Source: Xylaria sp. FL1777 (lineage: Eukaryota; Ascomycota; Sordariomycetes; Xylariales; Xylariaceae). From it: a stretch of 37,899 nt of DNA. Below, piece by piece: positions 22,990 to 34,800 of the stretch. Every line of letters begins with the position of its first letter. Positions within the stretch are counted from its first letter, which is position 1. The DNA lies in NCBI GenBank assembly GCA_022578965.1, contig MU400808.1, positions 1 through 37,899 of the forward strand. Reading direction: 5' to 3'. Both the position numbers and the translations under genes were made by a program. The notes under the pieces are model-generated. The model was not told where the DNA came from. It saw only the letters and a list, made by a program, of their open reading frames with translations, and did not search any database.

Positions 22990-25960
22990 CATTATATTAA
23001 TATAAATAATAGTTTGTTAATTAAACTATTATTGCAAAAATATAGCTTAGCATAAAAAAAAGCATTATGTAAATTTATAAAAGCATATAAAAATATTTAT
23101 ATTAAAAAAAGCATAAAGCTATAAAGTTTGCTAATATTATTAACTTTAAAAAAAGCGCTAAGTATAACTATTAAACTTCATAAAAATAATAAATTAATAA
23201 TATAGCATTTTTATTATAATTATTACAAAATTAATAAAAAAACAAAAAAGCAAGCTTATTTATTATTTAATGCAGTAAACTAAATATAACAAGCTATAAA
23301 GCGCTAATAGTATATTTTTATTAACTTAAAAAATAAATTTTAGCATATTATTATATATAAACTATATTATAAAAAAATAATGTTTATTATACTATTTAAG
23401 CTATATAAATAAATAATAATGCTTTTTAAACTTTATAACGCTTTAATAATGTTTTAAGCATTAATATAAAAAATAATTAAACTTTTTTATAAATAGCTAG
23501 CTAGCTTATTTAATAATATTTATATTTAAATTAAAATAAAAAAACAGCTATATAAGTATTATTATTTGCTATTTATATAATTAATTAAGTATAATATAAT
23601 AATTAATATATTAAAAATATTACTGTTTATAAATTTTAGTATTTTTTTTAGTTTTAATGTTTTTTGTTATAATATTAAAGTAAACTTAACAAAAGTTAAA
23701 ATAGTATAAAAGCAGTTTATGTTTAAAACTATTACAAAAATAAAAATATTTATAAATACTGCAAGCTATTTTAAATATTTTATTAAGAACTATTTATTAA
23801 TTGTTGCACTGCTAATTATATTAATAAAAAAACCTAAAAACTAAAAAATAAAATTAAGCATAAAAGCTAAAAACGCATAACAAAAAATCTATAAAGCTAT
23901 TATTATTATGCTAATTGTTTAAGCTTTTAATTAAAAGCTTTTATTTATAATAAATATTAACTTAAGTATATATTACATTAAAGTATATTTAATATAGCTG
24001 CATTTTTATAAAACAACTATATTTTTATATTTAGTAATATATTTTTTAAAAGAGCTTAAAGCATACTAATTATATTATTTAACGTAAAAAAAAAAGTTGC
24101 TAGCTATAATGCTAGCATTTTAATATTAGCAATATTAAATAAAAAGCACAAAAGTTATTGTTTATATAAATTATAAATCTTTTATAATAATAAAAATAAA
24201 AATAAAACAACTAATAAAAATAATATGTTTTTTAAATATTATTAAATATTTTAGCATAAAAATTATATATAAAATAAGCAAATTAAACGTTTTAATAAAT
24301 TAACTATTAAAACTATTAGTTATATTAGTTTTTTTATTAATAAAAGCTAAAAATAATATAAAATTGTTGCTAAAAGCTAAAATATAACTAATAATATTAT
24401 TATAATATTTTAATATTATAAATTTGCAAGCTATTTTTAAGAATTTTTGTTTTAAAACTAAATTATTATATAATATAAGTTTAAAATAAATAAAACAGCA
24501 CTTTAGTAAAAAAGATAGCATATTATTTAAGCTAATTAACTATAAATAAGCTTTAAAAAACTTTTTATATTTAGTTAATATAATATTTTAAGCTATAGTG
24601 CTTTTAAAATTGCTTAAAGTATTAAAATTATTATAAAACATAAAAAATGTATATATTAACTTAAGGCATACTATTATTAAAAGCTTAATTTAAAAGCTAA
24701 ATAAGTATTTTTAGCACTTAAAAGCTATATTTATTGCTTAATAAATTATTATTAAATATAATTAATACTAATTAATAAAACTACTATTAAACAAATTTTT
24801 AAACTTATAATTTATTATATTACTTTTATTATTTATATGTTAAACTATAAATTATATATTTATAGTTAATTTTAAATTATTAGTATGCATTAAATATGTT
24901 ATTATATAAGTTAAAATAAAAATAATGCTTAATATTAGTTTTAAAGCAATAAAACTGCTAATTTAATAAATTAGCAAAATGTTTAGTTTTTTTAAAAAAT
25001 AAATAAGCAATAATACAAACATATCTATAAGCAAAAAAACAACTAATTAATATAAATTAAACAGTTTTATTATAAAGTTAATTATATTTAAAAAACCTAA
25101 AAATAATAGCAAAGTTTAAAAAGCTAATAATAATATTAAACAAATTATATTATATAAAAGTTTAATTTATTACTATTTTAATTTTTAAACTTTATTAAAA
25201 GTAGTTATTTATATATATAATTAAACTTTAAAGTTTAATAGCTATAGCAGCTATTTTTTATTATTTAAAATATAGCTATTAAATTAATAACTAGCTATAA
25301 AAATTATTAATTATATTAAAGATTTAAATAAAAAAAAAATTAAATTTTAGTAATATTTAGTATAAAATTATAAAATACTATTAATATATAATTACTTTAG
25401 TAGTTTAAAAGCATTAAAAAACTAAATTTAAGCTTATTTATAAAAAAAAAAAGCTTAATTAAAATTTATAAAACTAGTAATTAAGTTTTATATATTAAAT
25501 AGCAAGCTAATAAGTTTAAATTATATTATAATAGCTTATAAACTATTATAAGTTATTATTATAGCAATATATATAAATTATAAAGCTTTAAAAAAATAAT
25601 ATTATTTAGTAAATATAATAATAATAATTTATTTTTAACTTATAGCAAAAATAGCTATTTAATAAAAAGTTTATAATATATTAATAAACATATATTAAAA
25701 AAAAATAAACAAAAATTAAAAGCATTAATAATATAAATATTAAAAAGCATTTATAAATAGTTTTATTTTTATAAATAATTAAAACAACTATTTAGCAAAA
25801 AAAATAATTATAGCTTTTAAGCAACATAAACTATAATATATATTATATAATAGTTATTATATAAAAACTTAAAAAGCATAAACTAGCTTTACTTAAATTA
25901 ATAATATTTATATATAGTTTTTTAGTACTATACTTAAAAGATGTTTTTTTTTAAATATTT
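22990..25960 (+). pseudogene. Ty3/gypsy pol relic (RT, RNase H, probable integrase)
   Basis: A single plus-strand frame (codon starts at 23419, 23581, 23761) runs through the reverse transcriptase. About 23419-23470 reads MLFKLYNALIMF*ALI, the gypsy MPFGLTNAPATFQALI block. About 23503-23520 reads LFNNIYI, the YLDDI catalytic box with both Asp decayed to Asn. About 23630-23700 reads INFS...FN(V)FCYNIKVNLTKVK, the SKC-F---V-FLG--I---G---P-K box. About 23755-23818 reads NTASYFKYFIKNYLLIVALL, the FLG-A-YYRRFI-NFS-IA-PL connection to RNase H. Downstream to about 25960 should hold RNase H and integrase, but I cannot point to their catalytic residues. No gag or protease precedes it; LTR-like copy 3 lies just upstream. 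It is bounded on the right by the IR3 right arm. Confidence 0.8.
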
Positions 25961-25962
25961 AC

Positions 25963-28900
25963 TTTATTTTAGGTGCTTTAAACTAAAAACATAAAACAGC
26001 AGGCTGCGCTTGCTGCAAGTTATAACCCACCCTCTTTAAAGGCCCGTGCAAATATATTTATAAGTTTAAAGCCTACGTTTTATGTATTTTAGTTTAAGGA
26101 ACTCTTATTGATTTTTAAGCTAAGGTTTATTTTATATACGTATGTATACTATTTATATTTATAGATTATTTACTAATAAAACTTAAAAAAAACAATTATA
26201 ATATTGCTTAAAGCTTTTTATAGTAATGCTTATATTTAGCGCTAACTTTATAATTAAAATATTTTATTATATTATAATGTTTTAAGCTTAAATAGTTAAA
26301 AGTTAAGCTTTATTTATTAATTTATTAACTAGTATTATTTTTTTATTTTACTATAAACCTATAAACTTTTAACAATTTTAGTTTTAGCTTAATTAATAAT
26401 TGCTTTTTAAAAAAACTAATAGCTTTAAAATTTTTAGAATTTATTAAAGAATTTAGTAAACTAAATAAACTAGCTAGTAATGCAGTATTAAAGCATTTAT
26501 TTAGTAATTATATTTAGTATTTTATGCAGTATATTTTACTGCAATTAAAACATAATTAATAGTACATATTAAAATATAACTTTATATAAGCTATTATTAA
26601 TGCTATTTTAAATTATTGTTAATTTAATAAATTATTTAAGCTTAAGCTTAAAATTAAGCAAGTTAAATTAATTTAGTATATAATATTTTATTATAATAAT
26701 ATTATACTAATAGCTTAAATTAATTATAAAAAAAATATTATGTTATAAATTATTTTAGTTATTATATAAAGTATAATAATTTTATAGTTATATTTATTAA
26801 AACAATTAAAATATAATTAGTTTAACTTAATTGCTTAAATTTTTAATACTTATTTATTATTAATAATAAATAATATAATAAAAATTAGTTAGTATTATAT
26901 AAATAGTTATAAAAGTATGTTTTTATTGTTTAATAAAATAATGCTATATAAGTTAAGTTAGCTTTAAAATGTTTTATATATGTTATTTTTAAGCTTAAAT
27001 AAGCTATTTAAAAACATTTTATTAATTTGCTTTATAACTTTTTGTTTAACTAAAAAATTATGTTTATAGCTATTAATAAGCTTTATATAGTTTATTAATA
27101 AAAAGATTTCTAAATTGTTTACTTTAATATATATTATATAAAAACGTTAGTTTTATAAAATATATTATAGTTTAATTATATTGCTATATTAAGCTTAAAC
27201 GCTTAAAAGTTTATATTGCTTAAAGCTAGATTTTAATAGTAAAATATTTGTTTAAAAAAACTGCAATTTGTTTATGCTTTAGTTAATTAGCTTAATATAT
27301 TTTTTATTGTTTATTTTATAAAAAAAAGTACTATTATAAAAGATTACTAGCAATTAAGTTTTTTAATTAATAAAACATAATATAATAAAACATATTTAAT
27401 TTTTAAAACTATTATTTTTATAAATAGCAAAAAAAAGCTTATTGCTACGTGTTATTTTTTAATAATATAGCTTTAAAAATTAAAGTTTATTTTAATTAAA
27501 ATAAAGCGTTTTATTTAAAAATTTAATATAAATATATGTTTTAATAACTAATAGCAGTTATATAATAAGTTTATAAAGCTAAACTTTTTTTATTAAATTA
27601 TATTTGTTATTATAGCTTTTAAAATAAAAATAAATATTTATAACATAATATATATTATTTAGTTTAGCTTTATTGCTTTTAAAAACTTTTTAAACTTATT
27701 ACAAAAGTTTAGCTAAGCTATTTAAAATAATATAATATAAAAAATAGTATTTTTTTTTGCTTTTTATTAGTATTTTAATTTACTAAAAGCGCAAAAAGTT
27801 AAGCTTTTTAAACTAAAGCATAAAAAAAAGCTACTAAAAAACAATTAAAATAATTTATGCTTTATAATAAATATAAGTAATAATGCATTAAAAAGCTTAA
27901 CATTTAATTATATATAGTTTATATTATTAAACTATTAATTAATTATAACTAATAAGCTTAAAAATAAAAATAGTTTAATAGTTAATTTTAAACTAAAATA
28001 GTTTAAGCTAATTAAGCTTACTAAGTAAACTAAAGCTAAACTAAAGTTTAAAAATAAGCTATAAGCTATTTAGCTAAACATATATAAGTTTACAAATATA
28101 AAATACTTTAAAAAATATGCTTTATAATTTTTATAGCAGCTAAATAATAAAAATATTAAAAAGCAAAAAAATATATAATAAAAAATATACTATAATTTAT
28201 GTTATTATAACTTTAGCTAATTATTAAAGTTGTTGCTAAAAATATACTAGCAGTTTATGCTTTAAAAAAGAATTATTTTTTAGTTTTTATAGTAAAAGCT
28301 TTAAAAATTTTATATAAAATACTTTGTAAACTTATATTAATATTTAGATTTTACTATTAATAATATAGCAAAATATTTTATATTAAAAAAAGTTTAATAA
28401 TATATTATTACTATGTTTAATAAAATAATTAATATAAATATTATATTTTTTTTAGTTTATAATGCTATAAAAATATTTAAATAAAATAAATAAAAAAAAT
28501 ATAGCTATATTTTATATGTTAAGCTTTTTATAATATATTAATATGCTTTTAATAAGCATGTTAAGCATTTTATAAATAAAGCATAAATTAGAAATATTAC
28601 TAAAAATACACTTTGTTTAACTTTAAAATTAATATTAAAAATGCAAATAAAGCAGCAATTAAATACTTATTAAATGCTTAATATATAGTTAAGCTAATTA
28701 GTTTTATGTTTAATAGTAGTTATAACTTTTGTTTTATTGTTTTTAATAAAATTAATTATAGTTATATTATTTTTAAGTGCTTTTTTTATATATATAAATA
28801 TATTGCTAGCTATAAATTTACTAATATAATTTAAACTATTAAAGCATAATAAAGAATTATTAACAAATAATAGTTTTAAAAAGCTAAAAAAAAAGCAAAA

Positions 28901-29107
28901 AAAATAAAACGTATATAATATTTTGCATTAATTTATATTTAGCTATAGTTTTTTAGTTTTTTTTTCTTTTTTTTTTGCTTTTTTATAATTAAAAGTATAT
29001 AACTACTATTTTTTATTATTTTTAACAAATAGCTTATTTTTATTAGCTAAACTTAATATGTTTTATTATATTAAAACTTTAGTTAATTAAACAATTTTAA
29101 TATTAAT
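25963..29107. repeat. IR3 right arm: unidentified 3.15 kb unit
   Basis: Mirror of 19140-22285. The inner end starts at the ACTTTATTTTAGGTGC landmark (25961-25976), and the outer end is near CTTTAGTTAATTAA (29077-29090). Most differences from the left arm are C/T or G/A. Between the two arms lie LTR-like copy 3 and the Ty3/gypsy pol. Outside the outer end, the left arm meets the end of the unrecognised 17200-19085 frame, while the right arm meets an unmutated island, so the outer breakpoints are distinct. Confidence 0.8.
25973..26102 (+). mobile_element. 130-bp structured element, copy in IR3 right arm
   Basis: It is exactly 130 bp, the mirror of 22146-22275, with ends GTGCTTTAAACTAAAAACAT and, inverted, GTTCCTTAAACTAAAATACA. 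The internal hairpin is kept (CAGCAGGC-TGC-GCTTGCTG near 25997). It is more mutated than the left copy at the ends, where former AGACTA reads AAACTA. Confidence 0.65.
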
Positions 29108-29215
29108 GTTACGAAATTAGCACAAAAGTGGCCTTTAAAGCGGCTTAATGCTTTTATACATACTTTGTACCTTTTTTTTTGCTAGCTAAAGCTAAAGTTA
29201 CATAATAACTCATTT
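29108..29215. other. Unmutated island outside the IR3 right arm
   Basis: It contains CACAAAAGTGGCCTTTAAAG and GCGGCTTAATGC, with GG, CC and TGG preserved. It starts where the homology between the IR3 arms stops and runs into the 26-bp tandem repeats. It has no counterpart at the left arm's outer end. It could be flanking DNA or the terminus of an unrelated element. Confidence 0.5.
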
Positions 29216-29319
29216 AGCTTACTAAGCTTACAGTAATTTAAAGCTTACTAAGCTTATAGTAATTTAAAGCTTACTAGGCTTATAATAATTTAGTGCTTAC
29301 TAAATTTGCAGTAATTTAA
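29216..29319 (+). repeat. 26-bp tandem repeat, four units
   Basis: The units are 29216-29241, 29242-29267, 29268-29293 and 29294-29319. The consensus is AGCTTACTAAGCTTA followed by YAGTAATTTAA. Units 1 and 2 are almost identical; 3 and 4 drift by a few substitutions, including transversions, with no length change. This is a small minisatellite next to an unmutated island. Confidence 0.85.
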
Positions 29320-30300
29320 GAAAAGTTACTACTTTTTTTACCTTTTTTTTATTTATATAATTATGCATTTTTTATATTTAGTTATTTATTTAGTTTTAAT
29401 TTTTTAGCTATTAATTTTTTATAACTACTAAGTATTAATATATTTATTATTTTTAATTCTTTAAAACCTTTATTAATATATAGTAATAAAAGTACTTTAA
29501 AAACTTCCTTAATAAACTACTGTTAAAGATTTTATTGTTACTTATAAATTAAAACCTTAAAAGTAAACCTGTTATATTAGTATATAATAAGTTTATTATA
29601 CTTTAATAGCTCTTTAATTAATAAAACCTAACATATAAAAACAAATATTAGTATAAAAAGTTAAATAATAAACAATTTATAAAATAAACTTTTAAAAATA
29701 TACTAAAAAAATATTCAAAAAATAAAAATGCTAAATAGTATTACGTAAATAAACTTTACTTAATAACTAATAAACTAAATCTAGGTTATACTACTAAAAA
29801 CAAAAAGTTAAAAATTAAGTTTAAAGATTTTAAAGACTTTTAGAACTAATAACGTACTAAAACAACAAACTTTAGTACTTTTATTAGCTACTTTTATTAA
29901 AAAAAAAGCAGTAGCAAAAAAAAAAAAATTAAGCAATAGTAGTAAAAAAAAACTAACGTTAATACTAGTGCTATAAAACAAACTAGTTGCTTTAACTTAA
30001 AAAATAGCTTAAATATTAAGCGTTATAACTTTTAAACTAATATAAATATTAGCTATAATAATTAAAGCAGTAATAATAATTATTATTATAATAATAAATT
30101 AAAGCTTTAAATAAGTAATTATATTATAACTAATATTAATATTATTATTAGCAAACTTAATGCTTATTTTTATTACTATTATATTTAAAATAATAACTTA
30201 AAATAAAAAACTTAACTTTTTATTATTATTACTGCTTTTATTATTAAAATTATTTATAATGTTAAAAATGCTAAACATTAAAAGTTTTAAACTTACTGCT
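29320..30300. other. AT-rich stretch, probable 5' leader and start of gag
   Basis: No LTR boundary can be fixed. From about 30060 to 30120 there is a run of AATAATTATTATTATAATAA, as expected from decayed Asn/Asp/Gln-rich low-complexity coding often found in the N-terminal part of fungal Ty3 gag, but this is weak. Patches near 29490-29640 keep a few CC and TCC. Confidence 0.4.
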
Positions 30301-31859
30301 TTAAAGTTTTATAATAAATTTATAAATATAAAAGCTTTTTTAATTTATATTAAACTTTATTTAAAATAGTATTTTATTATTATTACAAAAAAAAATTAAA
30401 AAGTAATAACTATTTTATAATTTTTATTAAAAAAAGTACTAAAATAGTTTTAATTTATTTTAAAAAATTTTTTAAAAGCTAATAAGTTAACTAATTTTAA
30501 GCTAAAAACAAAAAAAAATTTTAAAAACTACATTAAGTTTAAAAATTAAATAAAAGCATTATTTAAAAATATTTAAAAAGCAAAACACGTAAAAAAAACA
30601 CTTTATTGCTTAAAACAAACAAAAGTAGCAATAAATTATACTATAAAATTTAAATAATTAGCAGTAATTTTAAAATTGCTTAAGCTTATACTGTTTTATT
30701 TATTTTATAGTAAACTTAAAACTTAAGTTTAAAACAAACTATATAAAATAAATAAACTAGCAAAAATTAATACGTATATTAATATAGCTATTATAATTAA
30801 TTAATGATTATTTAACTAGTACTTTAAAACTAAAAAAACTAAAAAAAACAAAAAAAAAAATACTTAAAAGAATATTAAATAAAAATTTAAGCAAATTAAT
30901 AAAGTGAAAAAACAATAATCTTAAAATATATTTAAAGTTAAATATTATAACTATAAAAAAAAAGAACACTTTTAAAAATAATGCTAATTTAAAAAAAAAA
31001 ATAAAAAAAAAAGCTATAAAAAAAAAAGATTTTTTAACTTAAAAAAAAAATATAAGTTATAAAAATCTAAAATAACAAAAAATAACAAAGCAATTTAAAA
31101 AATACGTTTTTAAAGCAAAAGTATAAAATTGCTGTTTTAAATTAAAACAAAAGTATTATACTAAATAAATTTAAATGCTTTATTTATATAAGTTAAAATA
31201 AATAAACATATAAATACTATTTACAAGCTTTATAGTTATTAAAACAAATTACAAAAAAATATATTTACTATATAAATAATTAAAGTTATTTAATATATAA
31301 CTTAAAAAAATAGTTTAATTAAAAATAACAAACAATAAAAAGTAATAAGTTAATATAATTAGCAAACTTATAAAACTATAAAAACTTTAAACTACTAAAG
31401 CTTAAAATATAGCTTAAAGAAAAATTATGTTTAAAAAAACAAAACTATAACTATAAATAGTATAATTATTAAACTAATTATAAACTATTAAAATATTTAG
31501 TTGTTAAATAAACTTAAAAAAATAAAACTTATAAAACTTTAAAGTAAAAACAAATAAAATTAAAAGCTATAAAAAACACTATAAAAAAAAACTAATAAAA
31601 ATAAATAAAGTATTTTTATAGTTTAAACTGCTTTAAATGTAATAAAATAAAAAAACATTAATAATTAGTACAAAAACTAATATATTTTAAAAACTAAAGC
31701 TAGCAATTTAACTAATTGCTAAAAATTATTACTATAATAAAACTATAATAAAAAACAATAATAATATTTTATATTTAAAAAATCTAAAATATAATAAAGT
31801 ATTATAAAATTGCTATATAGTATATTATTATTATTAATATTTATTTAACAAACTAAAAA
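30301..31859 (+). pseudogene. Ty3/gypsy gag relic
   Basis: One plus-strand frame (for example codon AAA at 30331) holds for about 460 bp. It reads KAFLIYIKLYLK*YF at the start, compare RAFLTQLRLYF. Then come a VLK*F segment (compare A--WF), KNFKNYIKFKN*IKALFKNI at about 30523-30582, YCLKQTKVAINYTIKFK*LA (compare L-QTGS--EYA--F--LA) and FYSKLKT*V*NKLYKI to about 30765, ending INIAIIIN near 30810. These are the successive blocks of the retrotransposon gag domain (capsid). A Lys-rich region follows. A zinc knuckle might lie near 31120, where NCCFKLKQKYYTK appears, but the Cys/His spacing is not convincing. The relic stops at the 5' end of the right LINE copy. Protease and pol do not follow, so this is not the missing 5' half of the pol at 22990 in any simple arrangement. 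Confidence 0.7.
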
Positions 31860-34800
31860 AACCTTTTTTAAATTCTTTATATTTAATTATAACTTTGTGA
31901 GTTTAAGCTTAATCATTAAATAATTAAGATTGCTAAAATTAGTGTAGCAATTTTTACTTACTAAATAAATTGCACTTTATTTGCAAAATGTAAATATAAC
32001 AAAAAACGGAAAAATAGTATTAAATAACTTATTTATTAAAAACATAACTAATGTATTACTAAAACTTATTAGTAATATAACTATAATGTAATAATGTTTT
32101 AACAAAAAACGTAAAGCTAACAAACTTTTTAGTATATAAAAAATAATTAATAGAATTATAAAACTAGTATTATAGCTATTAACAAAAAAAAAAATAGCAA
32201 AAGAAATCTTTTTTTAAAAAAACGCAAAAAAAGCACAAATAATATATATATTAAAAAAAGCCTAAAAAAGCTAGCAAAACATAAAGCTTAATAACAAAAA
32301 TAACTTTAATATATTTATAATTTGCTATAACTTAAATACTGCTATAAAAGCTAACTAAAAAAGCATTAAAAATACTGTTTAAAAGCTTTTTTAATAAACT
32401 TTGTTAAACGTAAATATGTTAAAATTTTAAGCATAAGTTGCAGCTTTATAGCTAGCTTATAATAATAAAGCAATGCTATTTAAACAAAACAAAAAAGTGC
32501 TAATTAAAGTTAAAAAATAAACTAATAACTTTAAAAACAAAATACTAGCTAATATTATTAAAGCAATAAATATAACGCTTATAAGTAGCAATATAATTGC
32601 TGCTAAAAGGCTATATAGCAAAAATATAGTAATTACTTTTAAGAAAGCAATGCTTTAAAAAGCTAAAAAAAAAAAATAAATTATAAAAGCTTTTAAAAAA
32701 AAGTTAAAAGTACAATAAAAAAAAGCAGCGCTAATAATAAAAAGCGTTTTAGTAAAACAAATTAAAGCAATATACTTAAACAAAAACTTACTGTAGTTAT
32801 TATGCAATAAACACTTTAAAGTTATAAAATATAAAAAAATGCTATTTAAAAACGCAAAAACTAAATTTACGTTAATATTATTATATATAAACAGCATTAT
32901 AATAGTTAAAACAATATATAAAAATAGCTTTTTATAAAAAGCTTAGCTATTTAATTATAAATTTTTTGCTATAAAGCTTAAAGTTATGTAATGTTTTAAC
33001 TGCTATAAATATAGTTATATAGCTAAATATTGCTGTAAAAACTTAAAATATAGCTATTATTTAGCTTTAAAGCACTAAAAAAGTAAAAAAAGCTGCTTAA
33101 TAAAAACGCAAAAAGCAAAGCAAAAATGCATAAACTGCAAAAAAATATACGTAGCATAAAATAAAGCTTGCTAAAAAAAAGTTAAACAAAAAAACAAAGC
33201 AAAAGCAGTATATATATTGCAACTTAAAAGCTTTTAAAATGCTAAAAAAGCAGCAATAATAAGCAAAAAAATAAATAAAAATAGTTTAAAAATATTAATA
33301 ATATTAGCATTTGTAAAGCTAAATAAAAAAAAGTTACTAGTAAAAAAACAGCAAACTAGCAATATAAACAAAAACTTATTTTTATTAACTTAATAATATA
33401 TAATATTGCTTTTTAAAATATTATAAAATTTAAAAGTAATATAGCATATATGCTATAAAACAATAGCTTTAATTATATAGCAGTTTAAAAGCTAATAATT
33501 AATAAATATAATAATATATATTGCTTTAATAATAATAGCTACTAAGTTATTTAGTTAAAAAGCAAAACTACGTTATATATAAACAAAAAAATTACAATAA
33601 AAACGCTAGTAAAAAACGCTAGTAAAAACTAAGCAAAAATTATAATAAGCAGTAATAATTTAGTAATATTTTTATAATTAATATATTTATTAAATTAAAA
33701 AAAAACAGTTTAATGTAGTTTAATTTAAAAAATATATAAAATAAGCAAGCTAAAAAAACGCTATATATTTATAAGCAACTTTAACTTTTATTATTTATTA
33801 TAAAACTTAAAAAGCAAAAAAAGCTAAAAAATAAATAAACTATTTAAGTTTACTGTATAATAAAATCTTATGTTAGCTATTTTTTAAAAAAAAGTAACTA
33901 AAATAAAGCATAAATAAAAAAGCTTAATAATAAACTTAATATAAATATTTAGTAATTTAGCTATTACTTATTAAAAAAACTTAAAGTAGCTAAATTTTAA
34001 CTATAAAGCATTAAAAGTTATAATTAATTTAAAAGTAGCTTTGCAAAAATACTTAAAAAAAGCAAAAAAATAAAACTAGCTTAAATTAAACAAAAATAAA
34101 GCAGCTGCAAAAATAAAAGCTATTATTATAAAAACGCATATGCTATATATATTTAGCAAGCTAAATAATGCTTTTAACTTTTTAATTTAGCAATTAATAA
34201 AAATAGCAAATAAAATAACGCTTAAAAAAACTATAAAAAGAAAACATTAAGTATTACTTTAATAATTTCTAGAAATAATTAAAACAAAAAAAAAAGCAAA
34301 ACAAGCGTACTATAAGTTTTAAAGCAAAAAAACTAAAGTAACGTAGCAAGCTTTTAAAAAAAAAAAAAAAGCCCTTAGTAATAAAGTAAAAAAAGCATAA
34401 AAACGTAGCTAAAAATAAGCATTTATAAAAGCATTGAAAAATTTTAAGTTATTATAAAGCTTAGCTAAATAAATAAAGTTTGCTTATAAGCTAGCTTTAA
34501 AAATTATTGCAATTTTATTACTAAAACAAACAAAAAATAAACTGCTTTTTGTTAATACTTTTAAAAAAAAAACAGCTTTATTAATAAAACGCTTTTTTTT
34601 TATACTACTAGTAAACTTATTTAATATACTTAAAAAAAACTTAACTTATAATAACTACTAAAAGTTTATAATTAACGTTAATATAAAAAAAAAAACATAA
34701 TATTGTTAATATAAAAGTTAGCACTATAAAAAGCGCTAAAAAACAACTTATTACTTAATAGCTTTTTTAAAGCTTATAAACTTGCTTTAGTAAAAAAAAT

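Noticed and set aside
24300..24521. 73-residue frame on the minus strand
   Set aside because: It lies antisense to the Ty3/gypsy pol relic, in the part expected to encode RNase H or integrase; a shadow.
31120..31165. Zinc knuckle (CCHC) of the Ty3 gag near NCCFKLKQKYYTK
   Set aside because: The Cys and His spacing does not fit C-x2-C-x4-H-x4-C even allowing transitions, so I do not annotate it as a domain.
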